This document shows, piece by piece, positions 1 through 10,661 of a stretch of DNA of 64,000 bases. Below the pieces are notes generated by a model. That model made no database searches, was not told the origin of the DNA, and saw only the letters and a program-made list of their open reading frames with translations. The position numbers and the translations under genes were made by a program. The stretch comes from Diphasiastrum complanatum (Eukaryota > Streptophyta > Lycopodiopsida > Lycopodiales > Lycopodiaceae): positions 27,983,063 to 28,047,062 of the forward strand of contig CM055112.1 of NCBI GenBank assembly GCA_029204225.1, read 5' to 3'. How positions within the stretch are numbered: the stretch's first letter is position 1; each line of letters starts with the position of its first letter.

Positions 1-1326
1 CCTGCGCTACAGGTGGCCATCCCTGATAACCTTGTCCATCGACAAATGGGTAGTCGACACCATCTATCAGAGGATCCCAAGATAAGATTGGTTGAGATTG
101 TTCCTCATAGACTGGCACAACTGCTCCAAGTGGCATTGTCATGCAATCACTCAATTGGTATTGCGGATAGAACATGGTTGGTTGACTACTTAGTCTATCC
201 AAGTGTTCATGATAAGCTTGCACTTGAAGACTTTCTTCAGCAGTCAATAGTATCGCTTGAAAACAAGGCCTTGGTACCTTAAGCGCTAGCTCTTGTTGGA
301 CTGAAGGCCTGTTTGGGCTTGGATTCCCTGGATTTGGCCTTTGAAGTATTGTTACACCCAGATTTAGCGTTGGTTTGAGATTCTGTTGCATTGGGGAACA
401 ATTTGATCTTGGTTGAAACTTGCTCGTTGACGAACAATCATCAACCTTAGTCTTTCCCTTGTCAGTGCACTTTTTATATGAAGGCTACGCGATTGCGCTT
501 TCCCTTGGATCTTGTGCTGAACTGCCTTCAAGTCGCTCCATTGGCATAGGTTCCATTTGTAATTCATCACTAAGAAATCTGTGCATTGATTGCGCCAAGA
601 GTCCCGATAGAACCTGCCGGACTTCCTCGGTTGCCAATTTCTTGACTTCCTCAACTATCAATGGCTTGATAGATTCTACCAGCTCTGTCTTCTGTGATGG
701 TATTACTTGTTTGCTCGAGGGTATCTTTGTGTACTTTGGGATTTTTGTCAGATTGTCTTCTTCCTCACTCGTTTCATAACCCGGTGGCACTAGGATTTTT
801 CGCTTATAGTGAATTATATCGATAGATGGAATGGTCACCATAGGTGCATGTTGGTCTACATAAGCCAAATGCCTCCTAGCTAATTGTGGATTGTGCATCG
901 GACAATCTCGGCATAGATGGTTAACTCCGCATTGTGAACATCCGGGTTCAAATATTGATGGATCCCCTCGATGTGGACATTCGGCTCGACGATGTTTTCC
1001 TCCACATCCATGGCACCTTACTGAGTGTAGTATGCCATCACCTCAAAGTTGATAGGCATACACTGGTAGGAGATGCCCCTTAGGATCTTCCACAAAATAG
1101 GCTGGTAGGCTATTATGGTCCTCCATTGAGTTCGGTGACATGCAAGATGATATGACCAATACTTTCACCTTGCCACTAGTGACATCCATCCCTTTGGTGA
1201 GCTCCTTGTCGGCTTGATTTTGCTTGTGACCTTTGAACCTCTGGATCTTGCCGTCGAACTTGCTGCTCTGCATTTTGTCTTTGTAAGAAGTGCGGATTCT
1301 TGATTGGACATCTTATAATTGGATGA
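1..1326 (-). pseudogene. Gag of gypsy-type element C, distal part (knuckles 2 and 3, Pro/Gln-rich tail)
   Basis: Minus-strand continuation of the gag that starts near 12,455; element A sits between the two parts. The end of the first zinc knuckle is at 1,308-1,322. Two further knuckles of the form CX2CX3HX4C are at 977-1,015 and 902-940. They lie in one frame with the open stretches 1,043-1,273 and 485-898, broken by an in-frame TGA (1,043-1,045) and a TAG (485-487). After the TAG the same frame stays open to base 1 and encodes a Pro/Gln-rich tail. There is also a frame change between the first knuckle and 1,273. Gag zinc knuckles bind the element's RNA during particle assembly. Assignment to a gypsy-type element rests on the LTR/PBS upstream at 14.65-15.3 kb; the exact clade is unknown. 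Confidence 0.65.
1322..1326. repeat. Left target-site duplication of element A (GATGA)
   Basis: GATGA directly precedes the 5' LTR of A and is repeated directly after its 3' LTR at 11,892-11,896. Five bases is the usual copia length. Confidence 0.9.
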
Positions 1327-1976
1327 TGTGAAAGATTCAACTAGTTTCATCACATTTTGCAATATTTTCATATTTGGCATGTTGAGGCCAAAACTTGTTT
1401 TAGACTTAGAGGTTGACTTTTCAAAGTTCATTAGTCTAAATTTCATTTGAATAAACACTTTTTGAAAGTGTGGGGAAGATAGAATGCGAGTTTGAGTAGA
1501 TTCAATTTGAATAAGTTGGGTACATTGAATCTAGACCCAAAATTGGTAGGGTTAGCATTTTGGTGGGAAAGCCAAGTGGCCAAATAGGGTTTGGACCTGC
1601 TATAAAAGGATGTAACTCGTGGAGAGAGTCATCTTCTTTCTTCTCTATCTCATTTCATGCTTATACATGGTTCTCTTGGATTCTACTATCCATTGGTGCA
1701 CTATCTTGGTGATTGCTTGCAATTCTATGTGTAGAATGATCTATATTTGTTATTTTTGGATCCACACATGTGAAATATAGTAGCTTGCTGGTTTTGTACG
1801 GACAGCAACAGTACATAATCATTTTATTCAAGTTTGATCAAGTTCTATTAGTGTTTGCATCTCAAATTGTGTGTAGATGCTGATTTTTCTACATTGGTGA
1901 AATTGGTAGTGTATTTCTTTTTCTAACCAAAGATCATTCAAGTAGATTGGATCTTAAGGATCTGAAATCTTTCACA
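1327..1976 (+). repeat. 5' LTR of element A
   Basis: 650 bp, begins TGTGAAAG and ends TTTCACA, and matches 11,242-11,891 along its whole length. It holds the promoter: TATAAAAGG at 1,601-1,609, about 275 bp into the LTR. A CACACATGTG palindrome lies at about 1,763. Confidence 0.95.
1601..1609 (+). promoter_or_regulatory. TATA box of the A 5' LTR
   Basis: TATAAAAGG, identical in the 3' LTR at 11,516-11,524. It also survives in the old LTR relic at about 19,388. It should set the start of the retrotransposon RNA. Confidence 0.75.
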
Positions 1977-1988
1977 TGGTATTAGAGC
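1977..1988 (+). other. Primer-binding site of element A (initiator Met tRNA type)
   Basis: TGGTATTAGAGC, directly joined to the LTR end. It is one base off the standard copia site TGGTATCAGAGC, which pairs with the 3' end of initiator methionine tRNA. Confidence 0.88.
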
Positions 1989-2564
1989 TTGTGTTTTAGG
2001 TTATGAAGGAGGAAATCAGATCTATCAATGATTTGGTGAAGATATCAAGTCTAGAGCATGCTAGAGAGGATTCTACACCAAAATCGGATTTTTTGCTTTT
2101 GTAGATTGGATCTTTTGTAGATCAAAAACTAAATAGGTCAATATACTTGTTCAATTCCGTTTTTTGAATTCACATGCTGGATTTGGCCGATTTTTGGATC
2201 ATTGGTTTAGCCTAAGTGGTGGCTTATAGATTGCATATCAAATTTTCAGCATTTGCATGTAGATTTGGAATAGTCAATTTTTTGTGATTTTGTCAAAACC
2301 CTAATTTTGATTGGATCTCTAGATAGTGAGGTTGCTGGACTTCATTTGAGTGTGTTTCAATCTTAGGAAGTGGCAAAAGTCATTAGATTGAGGATAGATC
2401 ATAGGTTGATCAAGATTCCATGATTCTATGTGTTGATTTGCTTGGATAAGTGCTAGAAGAGAATTTGTGAGATAGTTTCAAATCTTGGTGATTTTTTTTT
2501 AAAGCATTTGTTGTTGTTCAAAGGAGTGCTTTGTGCATTGAAACAGGTTGAAAGAGAAGATCAG
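1989..2564 (+). other. Untranslated leader of element A
   Basis: Between PBS and the B insertion. No open frame. In the unbroken element it would run straight into the gag start at 7,137. Confidence 0.7.
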
Positions 2565-2569
2565 GTCAT
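2565..2569. repeat. Target-site duplication of element B (GTCAT)
   Basis: GTCAT here and at 7,126-7,130 flank B. The next two bases (TG left, TG right) also agree, but the left TG completes the LTR end TGTG/CACA, so 5 bp is the better reading. Confidence 0.8.
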
Positions 2570-3402
2570 TGTGCAAAAAGTACAAAAAGAACCAAGAGTG
2601 GATCCTAATCTGATCCTCAAGAGGGATTGGTTGTCAGATTACTTGATCTATCAATCTACTTCAGATTAAGATCAATCTAGGTCAATTCTAGACACAAAAT
2701 CCTAACAAGAACAATCATTAATTGAAGGTAAGTGTACTTTCTGGTTTCACACATGTGAAACATTGTCTGAGTACGGACTCCAACCTGAAAATCAAGTACA
2801 CATTGATAGAACCTCAAAACAATCAAAACAAATGTAGACAAATGGAGAGAATCACTCAAAATTGCTTCCAAAACCAAGATTGGTGTCTCACAATGATTAT
2901 GGCCAAATGTGGCTCTATATATACAATAAGTGAGAGCTCGTGGTACTGATCATCCCTCTGATCCCACATGTGTGAAGGTGCTTTGTCATATGATGATTCA
3001 TCATGCAAAACTGACACTTGGACAAAACCTTTTATTTTGAGCACTTTTGGTCCATTTTCCTTCTATTTGGAGATCTACTTGGAAATCTTCTAGAATTCAA
3101 AATTTGCCTACTTCAGCTTATTCCACACGTGTGAGCTGTCCTCTACACATAGGATATGACACCTAACCAAAATATTTGGCTCATGCAATCAATAGATTGA
3201 TGCCATGTGTCATATATCTAGAAAACTAGTTTTTGGCCTTTTTAGCCACTAGAACTTGATTTTAAATCATATGTACAACCTATATGATTATGGTACATGA
3301 CAAGTAAATTATTTTCACACGTGGGAACAGGCTCCACACATGTGTAATAATCTATATACAAGATTTTTGGCCTCTACCAAGCTTATTTTTGCATTTTTCA
3401 CA
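2570..3402 (-). repeat. 3' LTR of element B
   Basis: 833 bp, matches 6,293-7,125. On the minus strand it starts TGTGAAAA and ends GCACA. A TATATATAG-type TATA box lies at about 2,915-2,924 on the minus strand. Five CACACGTGTG-like palindromes are present at about 2,746, 2,965, 3,124, 3,317 and 3,335. Confidence 0.93.
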
Positions 3403-3416
3403 CTCCTCAAAAATCT
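3403..3416 (-). other. Polypurine tract of element B
   Basis: Minus strand reads AGATTTTTGAGGAG directly before the 3' LTR start. This is the usual place for the plus-strand primer, though it is a weak purine run. Confidence 0.55.
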
Positions 3417-3539
3417 AGCTTGGTAAATCTAGCTTGATGAAAAACATGATGATCTTGAACTTGACTCCATGGGCTGAATTGGTCTTTGTTGGTTCAAAAG
3501 GTATGAAGATCAGCCAATGAGCTTGATGTTGATCTAAAA

Positions 3540-3998
3540 TCACCATATCCATGATAGTGCTTCTTTGATGTTGACATCTTTGATGAGCTTGAGAGTTTTG
3601 CACCATCCTAGCACCTCCAAAATTGATTCCTTCCAATTTTCATGTAGATGTTTGACCTTGAGGCTTGCTCCTTCTTCATGTGCATGCTCCTCTTTGATGG
3701 AAATTTGAGACCTCCATGTCTCATAATGATCACAACAACTATGACCACACAATATGCACTTCCTATGATTATCAAAATTACTTATGCTAGAAACATAAGT
3801 CCAAAAATCACCACAACTTGGCATGATTTTTCTAATATTGAAATCAAAAGGCATTTCCATCTCAATAAGACTAACTACTTGCTTATGCATATAAGTGTCC
3901 ACTTTCGATGCTTCACTTATTCTCATAAGAAGTTTACAACTTGCCTTCAGGATTGAAAACATACAATTTTCATCTTTATGAATGAACACATCATTCAT
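3540..3998 (-). CDS. Unassigned open frame in element B
   Basis: 152 codons on the element's coding strand, downstream of the gag-like frame. It contains CILCGHSCCDH, a Cys/His cluster that does not fit a CCHC knuckle. I recognise no pol motif. A 28-31 bp stretch at about 3,895-3,923 resembles 10,503-10,533 in the RT-replacement segment of A. It may be chance-open or a captured host piece. Confidence 0.3.
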   Translation of the reverse strand: MNDVFIHKDENCMFSILKASCKLLMRISEASKVDTYMHKQVVSLIEMEMPFDFNIRKIMPSCGDFWTYVSSISNFDNHRKCILCGHSCCDHYETWRSQISIKEEHAHEEGASLKVKHLHENWKESILEVLGWCKTLKLIKDVNIKEALSWIW

Positions 3999-4040
3999 GA
4001 TCTTATTGAAACCAAAAGATCCTACATTATGAAGGTATTT

Positions 4041-4772
4041 TCATTTCCTTGACTTCATAACTAATGTAAGCTTACAAGGAAAACATATTTTGCTATCTTT
4101 TAAGGCATCACACTCAACTAGCATTGCCTTAAGCCACCTTTGAGATACAAAAATCCCTTCAAAGCAAAATAGATCTTCATAAGTTGACATGAGAGCATAA
4201 ATGAAACTATTTTCATTTTGTGATTGCTCCTTATTCTTGATTGATTTCTCTTGGATAATAACAATAAGTTTGAACTTGTCCAAAGTTACAAGCAAAATAC
4301 TTTCCAAGGACATAAAATAAATCCAAGTTACTTTCATGAAAGTGACATCTATCTTTGCATCTTGAACCAAACAATGCACTTCCAAATGAAAAATTTCAAA
4401 AGATTCAACATGTGTTGTGATGGACTCTTGAAGACAAATCTTGCAAGTCCTTGTGAGACTCCAAGCCTCATTCACCTTTCCACAAAGAAAACACCTTTCC
4501 TTGGACTTGTCCTTCTTGTATTTGCATTTTGAACTTGAAGCTCCATCCTTCACCTCGGCCCCCTTGCTTTGGTTCTCCTTGGATGAATTGGTCTTTTTTT
4601 TGTAGCATCTTGAAAAAATATATCCTCCCTTGCCACAAAGGTTGCACTTAGGATCCTTTCTTTCCTTCAATAGGATGCCACCTATTGATGCCATGTGAAT
4701 AAAAACCTGTGATATGATTCTACAAATGTAATTTGTGACTTTCAAGAGACTAGATTTGAACATCTTCAACAA
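4041..4772 (-). pseudogene. Gag-like frame of element B with a damaged zinc knuckle
   Basis: 243 codons. Near residue 43 is a CX2CX4YX4C motif (CNLCGKGGY...C) followed by KKK: a CCHC knuckle whose histidine is tyrosine, so it should not hold zinc well. A second partial CFLCGK lies about 50 residues on, in a Lys/Ser-rich stretch like that after copia gag. The N-terminal gag domain seen in A (about 7,137) is not recognisable. It was probably once gag; now the element likely relies on proteins from other copies. Confidence 0.5.
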
Positions 4773-6280
4773 TCTAGAAGGATCTACAAAAGGTCTAGCT
4801 CACAAACCTAAGAATCAATCTTCACAGTAATGACTAGTCACTTGGAAACTTTGCTTTGATCACTAAGACAAAAGCACACAATCTTTGAATCAAATCACTA
4901 AAGAAATCAGATCCAATCTCCTATTGGCCTCATCAAATACCAACGACTCTTTCTTTTGAAAGTTGAAATGGATATGAAAAGATTTGACACTTAGATTTTC
5001 CTTTTCACTTGACTAGTTCTCTCAACACTTGAAATTCCTGAACAAAAGATGGGTTTTGTTTCAAATACATGAAAATCAAACTTAATCACTTCTTTTGGAC
5101 TCACTCTTGACCCAAATAATCTCACACTTGAGATTTAGAATGAATTTGATTTGATTTGACAACGAACTATACCATCAATTTTTCACAAAGCTTAAAAAAT
5201 TAGACAACTAGGGATTTACAAAGATCTCAACCATGCATGGATACTCAAATATGGACTCCTCCTCATTCTAGACATCCAATGAGATCTCAAATTGACCCTC
5301 ACACTCTCACAAAGAAAGTTGAATAGAACTAATTTGAGTTTCATACATACTATGTCAATTTTTGCTCAATAAATTGAATTCAATCACTCCTATTGGATTC
5401 CACCAAAAGAGCTAATGCCACTTAGAAAGATTTGATCACCTAGGAGAAGACAAACTTTCCACCAATAACAACACAAAATGAGCTTCTAGATCTTGCCCTC
5501 TACAAAGGAAGGAACTCTTAGAAAATTGGATCTCTCTCTACACATTTGTCATAGACACCTTAATGACTCTTTTCAGACCTTACAATCACTCAAACAAATT
5601 GAGTAGGTTTGAACAATGTGACTTGGATCTCAATCTCTTTTCTAGAATTCTCAATTTAAGCCAATCTATGCCAAATTCTACAAAAGATTTGCATAGATGC
5701 TCTATATGCACTAGAAACTCTCAAAGGTTTCACTTGGAGGACAGATCCAAAGATGTTTTCTAGCAAATTGATGCTCCTAAACTTGACCCTATCACTCTTG
5801 AACAAATCTAGAGTGATGGCACAATGAATTTCAACCTCTCACCTTGCATATCACTCCTTAATCTATGATTTTTAGCAAAATCTCTCTCAACTTCAACATG
5901 CACTCCAAAATCAGAGATGATCAATGAATGCACCTATTTCAAGCTTCAAATTTAATTTCTTGGCTGATTTAATCCAAGAACTAATCAAGGGATTAGTTTC
6001 TTTATAGAAAATGCTTGATTTTGCAGCAAAAATTTCTCAAATTGGGTGTGTGAGTCAAATTGTACAAATTTTTGAATTTTCTCAGCCAAAACTGGAGCTG
6101 TACAGCCTCACACGTGTGAAAAGGGTTCCTACAGCCCACAACAAGTCCTGGTCCAAAAATTTTGAGAATATCTATCAAATCCAACTCGCTACCCAAAATT
6201 TGACTAGTTTCCAAAAAATTGCTAATTTTGGCTTTGATTTGGATTAACCCTATCAATTTCAACAAAACCTCTTGTACTAG
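4773..6280 (-). other. Element B interior, non-coding
   Basis: AT-rich stretch between the B primer-binding site and the gag-like frame. It has short open frames only and no domain I recognise. A CACACGTGTG palindrome occurs at about 6,111. Confidence 0.6.
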
Positions 6281-6292
6281 GCTCTGATACCA
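6281..6292 (-). other. Primer-binding site of element B
   Basis: Minus strand TGGTATCAGAGC, an exact copia initiator-Met-tRNA site, abutting the end of the 5' LTR. This fixes B's orientation. Confidence 0.92.
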
Positions 6293-7125
6293 AGTGCAAA
6301 AAGTACAATAAGGACCAAGAATGGATCCTAATCTGATCCTCAAGAGGGATTGGTTGTCAGATTACTTGATCTATCAATCTACTTCAGATTAAGATCAATC
6401 TAGATCAATTCTAGACACAAAAATCCTAACAAGAACAATCATTAATTGAAGGTAAGTGTACTTTCTGGTTTCACAAGTGTGAAACACTGTCTGAGTACGG
6501 ACTCCAACCTGAAAATCAAGTACACATTGATAGAACCTCAAAACAATCAAAACAAATGTAGACAAATGGAGAGAATCACTCAAAATTGCTTCCAAAACCA
6601 AGATTGGTGTCTCACAATAATTATGGCCAAATGTGGCTCTATATATACAATAAGTGAGAGCTCGTGGTACTGATCATCCCTCTTATCCCACATGTGTGAA
6701 GGTGCTTTGTCATATGATGATTCATCATGCAAAACTGACACTTGGACAAAACCTTCTATTTTGAGCACTTTTGGTCCATTTTCCTTCTATATGGAGATCT
6801 ACTTGGAAATCTTCTAGAATTCAAAATTAGCCTACTTCAGCTTATTCCACACGTGTGCGCTGTCCTCTACACATGGGATATGACACCTAACCAAAATATT
6901 TGGCTCATGCAATCAATAGATTGATGCCATGTGTCATATATCTAGAAAACTAGTTTTTGGCCTTTTTAGCCACTAGAACTTGAATTAAATCATATGTACA
7001 ACCTATATGATTATGGTACATGACAAGTACATTATTTTCACACGTGGGAACAGGCTCCACACATGTGTAATCATCTATATACAAGATTTTTGACCTCTAC
7101 CAAGCTTATTTTTGCATTTTTCACA
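6293..7125 (-). repeat. 5' LTR of element B
   Basis: 833 bp, about 97-98% like 2,570-3,402 by eye. The last two minus-strand bases read CT instead of CA, probably a later mutation. The TATA-like site corresponds to about 6,638-6,647. Confidence 0.93.
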
Positions 7126-7136
7126 GTCATTGCTAC

Positions 7137-9869
7137 ATGGCAACCTCAATTGGAGTCATGTTGGAAGCCAATGATAGGTTTACCTCAAGTAACTATTCAT
7201 TATGGAAAGTGAGGATGGAGTCACTTCTTGAGATGAATGATGTTTTGGATATTGTTGTAGGTTTGGAGGAGAGACCAGCAACACAACAAGATCAATTGAG
7301 GTATGACAAGAGGGCCAAGAAGGCTCTACACATGATAAAGATGAATGTTACCAATGAACTTCTCAAGGAAGTTGGTAAGTGCACATCATCTTTGGAAGCT
7401 TGGAATTCATTGAAGAAGCTTTATGAATCCAAGTCTACTTCTAGAGTGTTGACTCTAAGAAGGCAAATCTTTTCTTTTTTGCAAAAGAATGAAGAAAGTC
7501 CAAGTACTTTTGTTTTGAGAATGAAAGCATTGAATGATGAGTTAGCTTGCATAGATGAAAGCATTAAGGAATGAGAGCTTATTCAAGTGATTCTTAATGT
7601 CTTGTTGGATGCTCATGCTAACATTGTTCAAAGTATTGCTATTCAAAAGACTTTGCCAAGTTTGATGGATCTTCAAGAGATCTTGATCAATGAGGAATAT
7701 AGACTTCAAGCAAGAGGTGGATCTACATCGACACTTCAAGAGGATGCTATGTTCACAAAGGGCAAATTCAAGGGCAAAACCAAAAGCAAGTGGTCTAAAG
7801 GGCAAGATCAAGTGGATGCTTCTTCAAGTGGCAAACAGAAGGATAGATCAAAGCTCAAGTGCTTCTATTGTGGCATCAAAGGACACTTTACAAGTGAGTG
7901 CTACAAGAAGAAGAGTCAAGGAGACAAGCAAGGTAATCTTACTCTTGATGAGGATGGTTTGGATGTGCAAGATGCAAATGATGATGCTTTTGTGATGTCT
8001 TCATGTATGCTTGCTAATGATGGAGATCTAGATCCTTGGTGGATTGATAGTGGAGCAAGTTCACACATGACCTTTCACAAAGAGTACTTCACTTCTTTGT
8101 TGGCATATGGAGATGACAAGAGGGTGATCTACACGGCCAATGATGGTGAGTGTGCAATCAAAGGGATTGGCACAATTCCTATTTTTCTCTCTACAAATAG
8201 GAATGTTCATTTGGAGGATGTCTTGTTTATTCCATCTATTACCAAGAATTTGCTTAGTGTGAGTCAAATGCTAAGTAAGGTCCTCAAGGTGGAGTTTGAT
8301 GGAGATGCCTGTTTGACCAAAAGGAAGGATGTCTTGATTGGAAAAGGTAAAAGGCAAGGGAAGTTGTTCAAACTTGATGCTTGTGTTATTGCTAACCAAG
8401 TTGGATCTGTTGCAAGGGAGCAAATTTCTATTCAAGAGGTTTGGCACAAAAGGATGGGACACCTCAACTTCAAGTCATTGGAGGTAATGGCAAGGAAGAA
8501 GGTTGTGATTGGTCTTACAAGTTCCTTAAGTAATGAAAAGCATGTTTGTGAGTCTTGTGCTTTGTCTAAGTCACATAGACTACCTTATGCTAGATCTATT
8601 TCTAGATCTACAAAGCCTTTTCAACTTGTACATTCGGATATTCATGGATTTACTACAATTAGCAATAGTGGAGCTAAGATGTATGTAACATTCATTGATG
8701 ATTTTAGTAGATTTTGTTGGATCTATCTACTAAAGAGCAAGGATGAAGTGTATGATGTCTTTGTCAAGTTCAAGAATGCAAGGGAAAACCAATTTTCCAC
8801 AAAGATCAAGTGCTTGAGAGGTGACAATGGTGGTGAGTACATATCTAACAAGTTCAAGGCCTTTTGTGATGAGCATGGGATCAAGAGGGAGTATACAACA
8901 TCAAGGACCCCACAACAAAATGGAGTGGCTGAAAGGAAGAATAGGACTTTATGTGAAAGTGCTAAAGCTATGAGGTTAAGTGCTAATCTTGACAAACCAT
9001 TTTGGGCTCAAGCTTTGTTGTGTGCCAATTTCTTGTGCAATAGGTGGCCGAGTGCTATTTTGGATGGAAGGACACCTTTTGAGATGCTATTCAAGAGGAG
9101 GCCGAGTGTCAACTTTCTAAGAACCTTTGGATGCACATGCTATGTCAACATTACTCTTGATGATAGGACCAAGGAGGATCCATCTTCAAGAAGAGGTATT
9201 TTTGTTGGATATAGTGAGGTGAGTAAAGCCTACAAGGTTTACATTCCTTCTACTAACAAAGTGATTGTTGGTAGAGATGTCATTTTTGATGAGGGAAACA
9301 TTCCAAAGGTGTCTTCAAGCATGATTGATGGTAAAGTATATGGTTCTAACATTCTTTATGTTGATGAGAAGGATCCTACTTTGGATGGTGGTGATGATGG
9401 ACCTTCATCAAGTCAAAAGCCAAGGAGAACATCAAGAGAAAGACAAGTACCTTCAAGGCTCACATATGATCAAAAGGGTAAGCAAGTAGTTTCTGGAAAT
9501 TATGTTGCTTTCCTAACCTCTTTGGATGAGAATACAAGTGTAGATCAATCAAGGAAAGAAAAGGAGTGGATCCAAGCAATGGATCTTGAGTATCGATCTC
9601 TTATGAAGAGTGGAACATCTTTTGGAGGACCTTCTTGTGTACATGGAGCTATGCAAGTGGATGGATGTTATCTTTCTGTAAGATCAAGTAATGGATCTGG
9701 AAAACAAAGTTTGTTCAATGAATTTGATGATCAAGTTGAAGATCAAGAAGTTGATCTCAAAGCGCTTCAACTAGTCAAAAGGGAAGGTGGCAATTTGGAG
9801 CTAGTCAAGAGCATCAAAGGAGAGGTAATTGGCAAAGGTGTTATGGATCTATTTTTGCAGCATATTTAA
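7137..9869 (+). pseudogene. Gag-protease-integrase polyprotein of copia element A
   Basis: One frame of 911 codons, broken only by a TGA at 7,572-7,574. The start ATG follows the B target duplication by six bases. The order is: gag (SSNYSLWKVRMESLL, then IKMNVTNELLKEV), a CCHC knuckle CFYCGIKGHFTSEC at about 7,860-7,901, and aspartic protease with DSGASSHM at about 8,045. Integrase has an HH-CC zinc site (HKRMGH...CESC, 8,440-8,560) and catalytic Asp, Asp, Glu in VHSDIHG, RGDNGGEY and NGVAERKNR. The GCTCYV...GIFVGY segment follows. The normal frame stops resembling copia after SLMKSGT (about 9,618), where RT should begin, and runs on to a stop in unrelated DNA. Protease and integrase residues look intact. 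Confidence 0.9.
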
Positions 9870-10661
9870 GACTCAAGTAAGGTCAAAGGAGCAGCAAGGA
9901 AGTGTTGTTCAAGTTTACTTTACTTGTTCTATCTCATGTTTGAGCAATTTCATGTGGATGTGTGCAAATTGTCAAGATATGGTAAAACTAGCTACATTGG
10001 TGAGCATTGTTTTGATGTTGGATTTGTACTAGCATTCTTGGCTGATTTTGCTGATGGAAATGAAGCTATTGGAGGTTCATTATGTCACTCATCCATGGCT
10101 AAGTTCTCAAGTGTTGAGCTACTTGGTGCCAATACTTGGAGATTGTCAATTTTTGGTGAATTCATGGTCATTTTCTTGTGTCAAGTAGATCTTGAAGAAG
10201 GACTAGTGCAAACTACTTGGTTTATGGAGTCATGTGGTGCTGGATTTGCATCATTTATGTACTCACCTACTCGATGGTTTCTTGTGGCAAGATGAAGATG
10301 GAGGCTCATTCATGGAGTATCATGGTGGATACAAGGCAACAAAAGGAGGAGACATGCAAGCAAAAGTTGATCACTCACATTTATTGTTTGTTTGTTGTAT
10401 TTTTCCAGAGAGTTCAGAGTTGGAAGCATGGTGGAATCATTTCATTTACATTCTATTTGATTCTTTATGTTCTAGTCACATTTTTACATGTAAAATTTAT
10501 GTAAGAAATAGTGAAGCATCCCAAGTGGACACTATTCTCTATATCAATTATGGTTGTTTCTATTTTGAGCATTACATGATCATTGAAAGGAGATCTATTT
10601 CTAGGAAGAAGATCATTCTTATGATGGATCAAAGTTCTATTGGCAAAAACTATGCTAGGAG
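9619..10661 (+). other. Foreign segment in place of reverse transcriptase in element A
   Basis: About 1.04 kb lies between the codons for SLMKSGT and HWKLGKRVLRYI, where copia elements carry RT. No KWVFK, no YVDD and no LYGLKQ motif is seen in any plus frame. The length is close to that of the missing RT (about 345 codons). Overlapping short open frames at 9,924-10,295 and 10,234-10,674 have no family I recognise. Origin unknown. Confidence 0.75.

Larger units (their letters stand above)
2570..7125 (-). mobile_element. Small non-autonomous Ty1/copia-type element B nested in A
   Basis: 4,556 bp on the minus strand. It has two 833-bp LTRs, a PBS directly next to the 5' LTR, a purine-rich tract next to the 3' LTR and a 5-bp target duplication. 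The 2.9-kb interior has only a gag-like frame with a damaged zinc knuckle and another unassigned frame; no protease, integrase or reverse transcriptase motif is visible. The LTRs differ at about 20 sites by eye, similar to A, so it arrived soon after A. It lies in A's leader, six bases before A's gag ATG. Confidence 0.9.

Noticed and set aside
420..779. Plus-strand gene at the left edge (also 13-282)
   Set aside because: Shadow of the minus-strand C gag, whose three zinc knuckles fix the coding strand.
2565..2571. 7-bp target duplication GTCATTG for element B
   Set aside because: Taking the LTR end as CACA, as in the other elements here, gives the usual 5 bp and an LTR directly joined to the PBS.
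3648..3956. Plus-strand frames inside element B (also 4,251-4,532)
   Set aside because: Antisense to the element; no domain.
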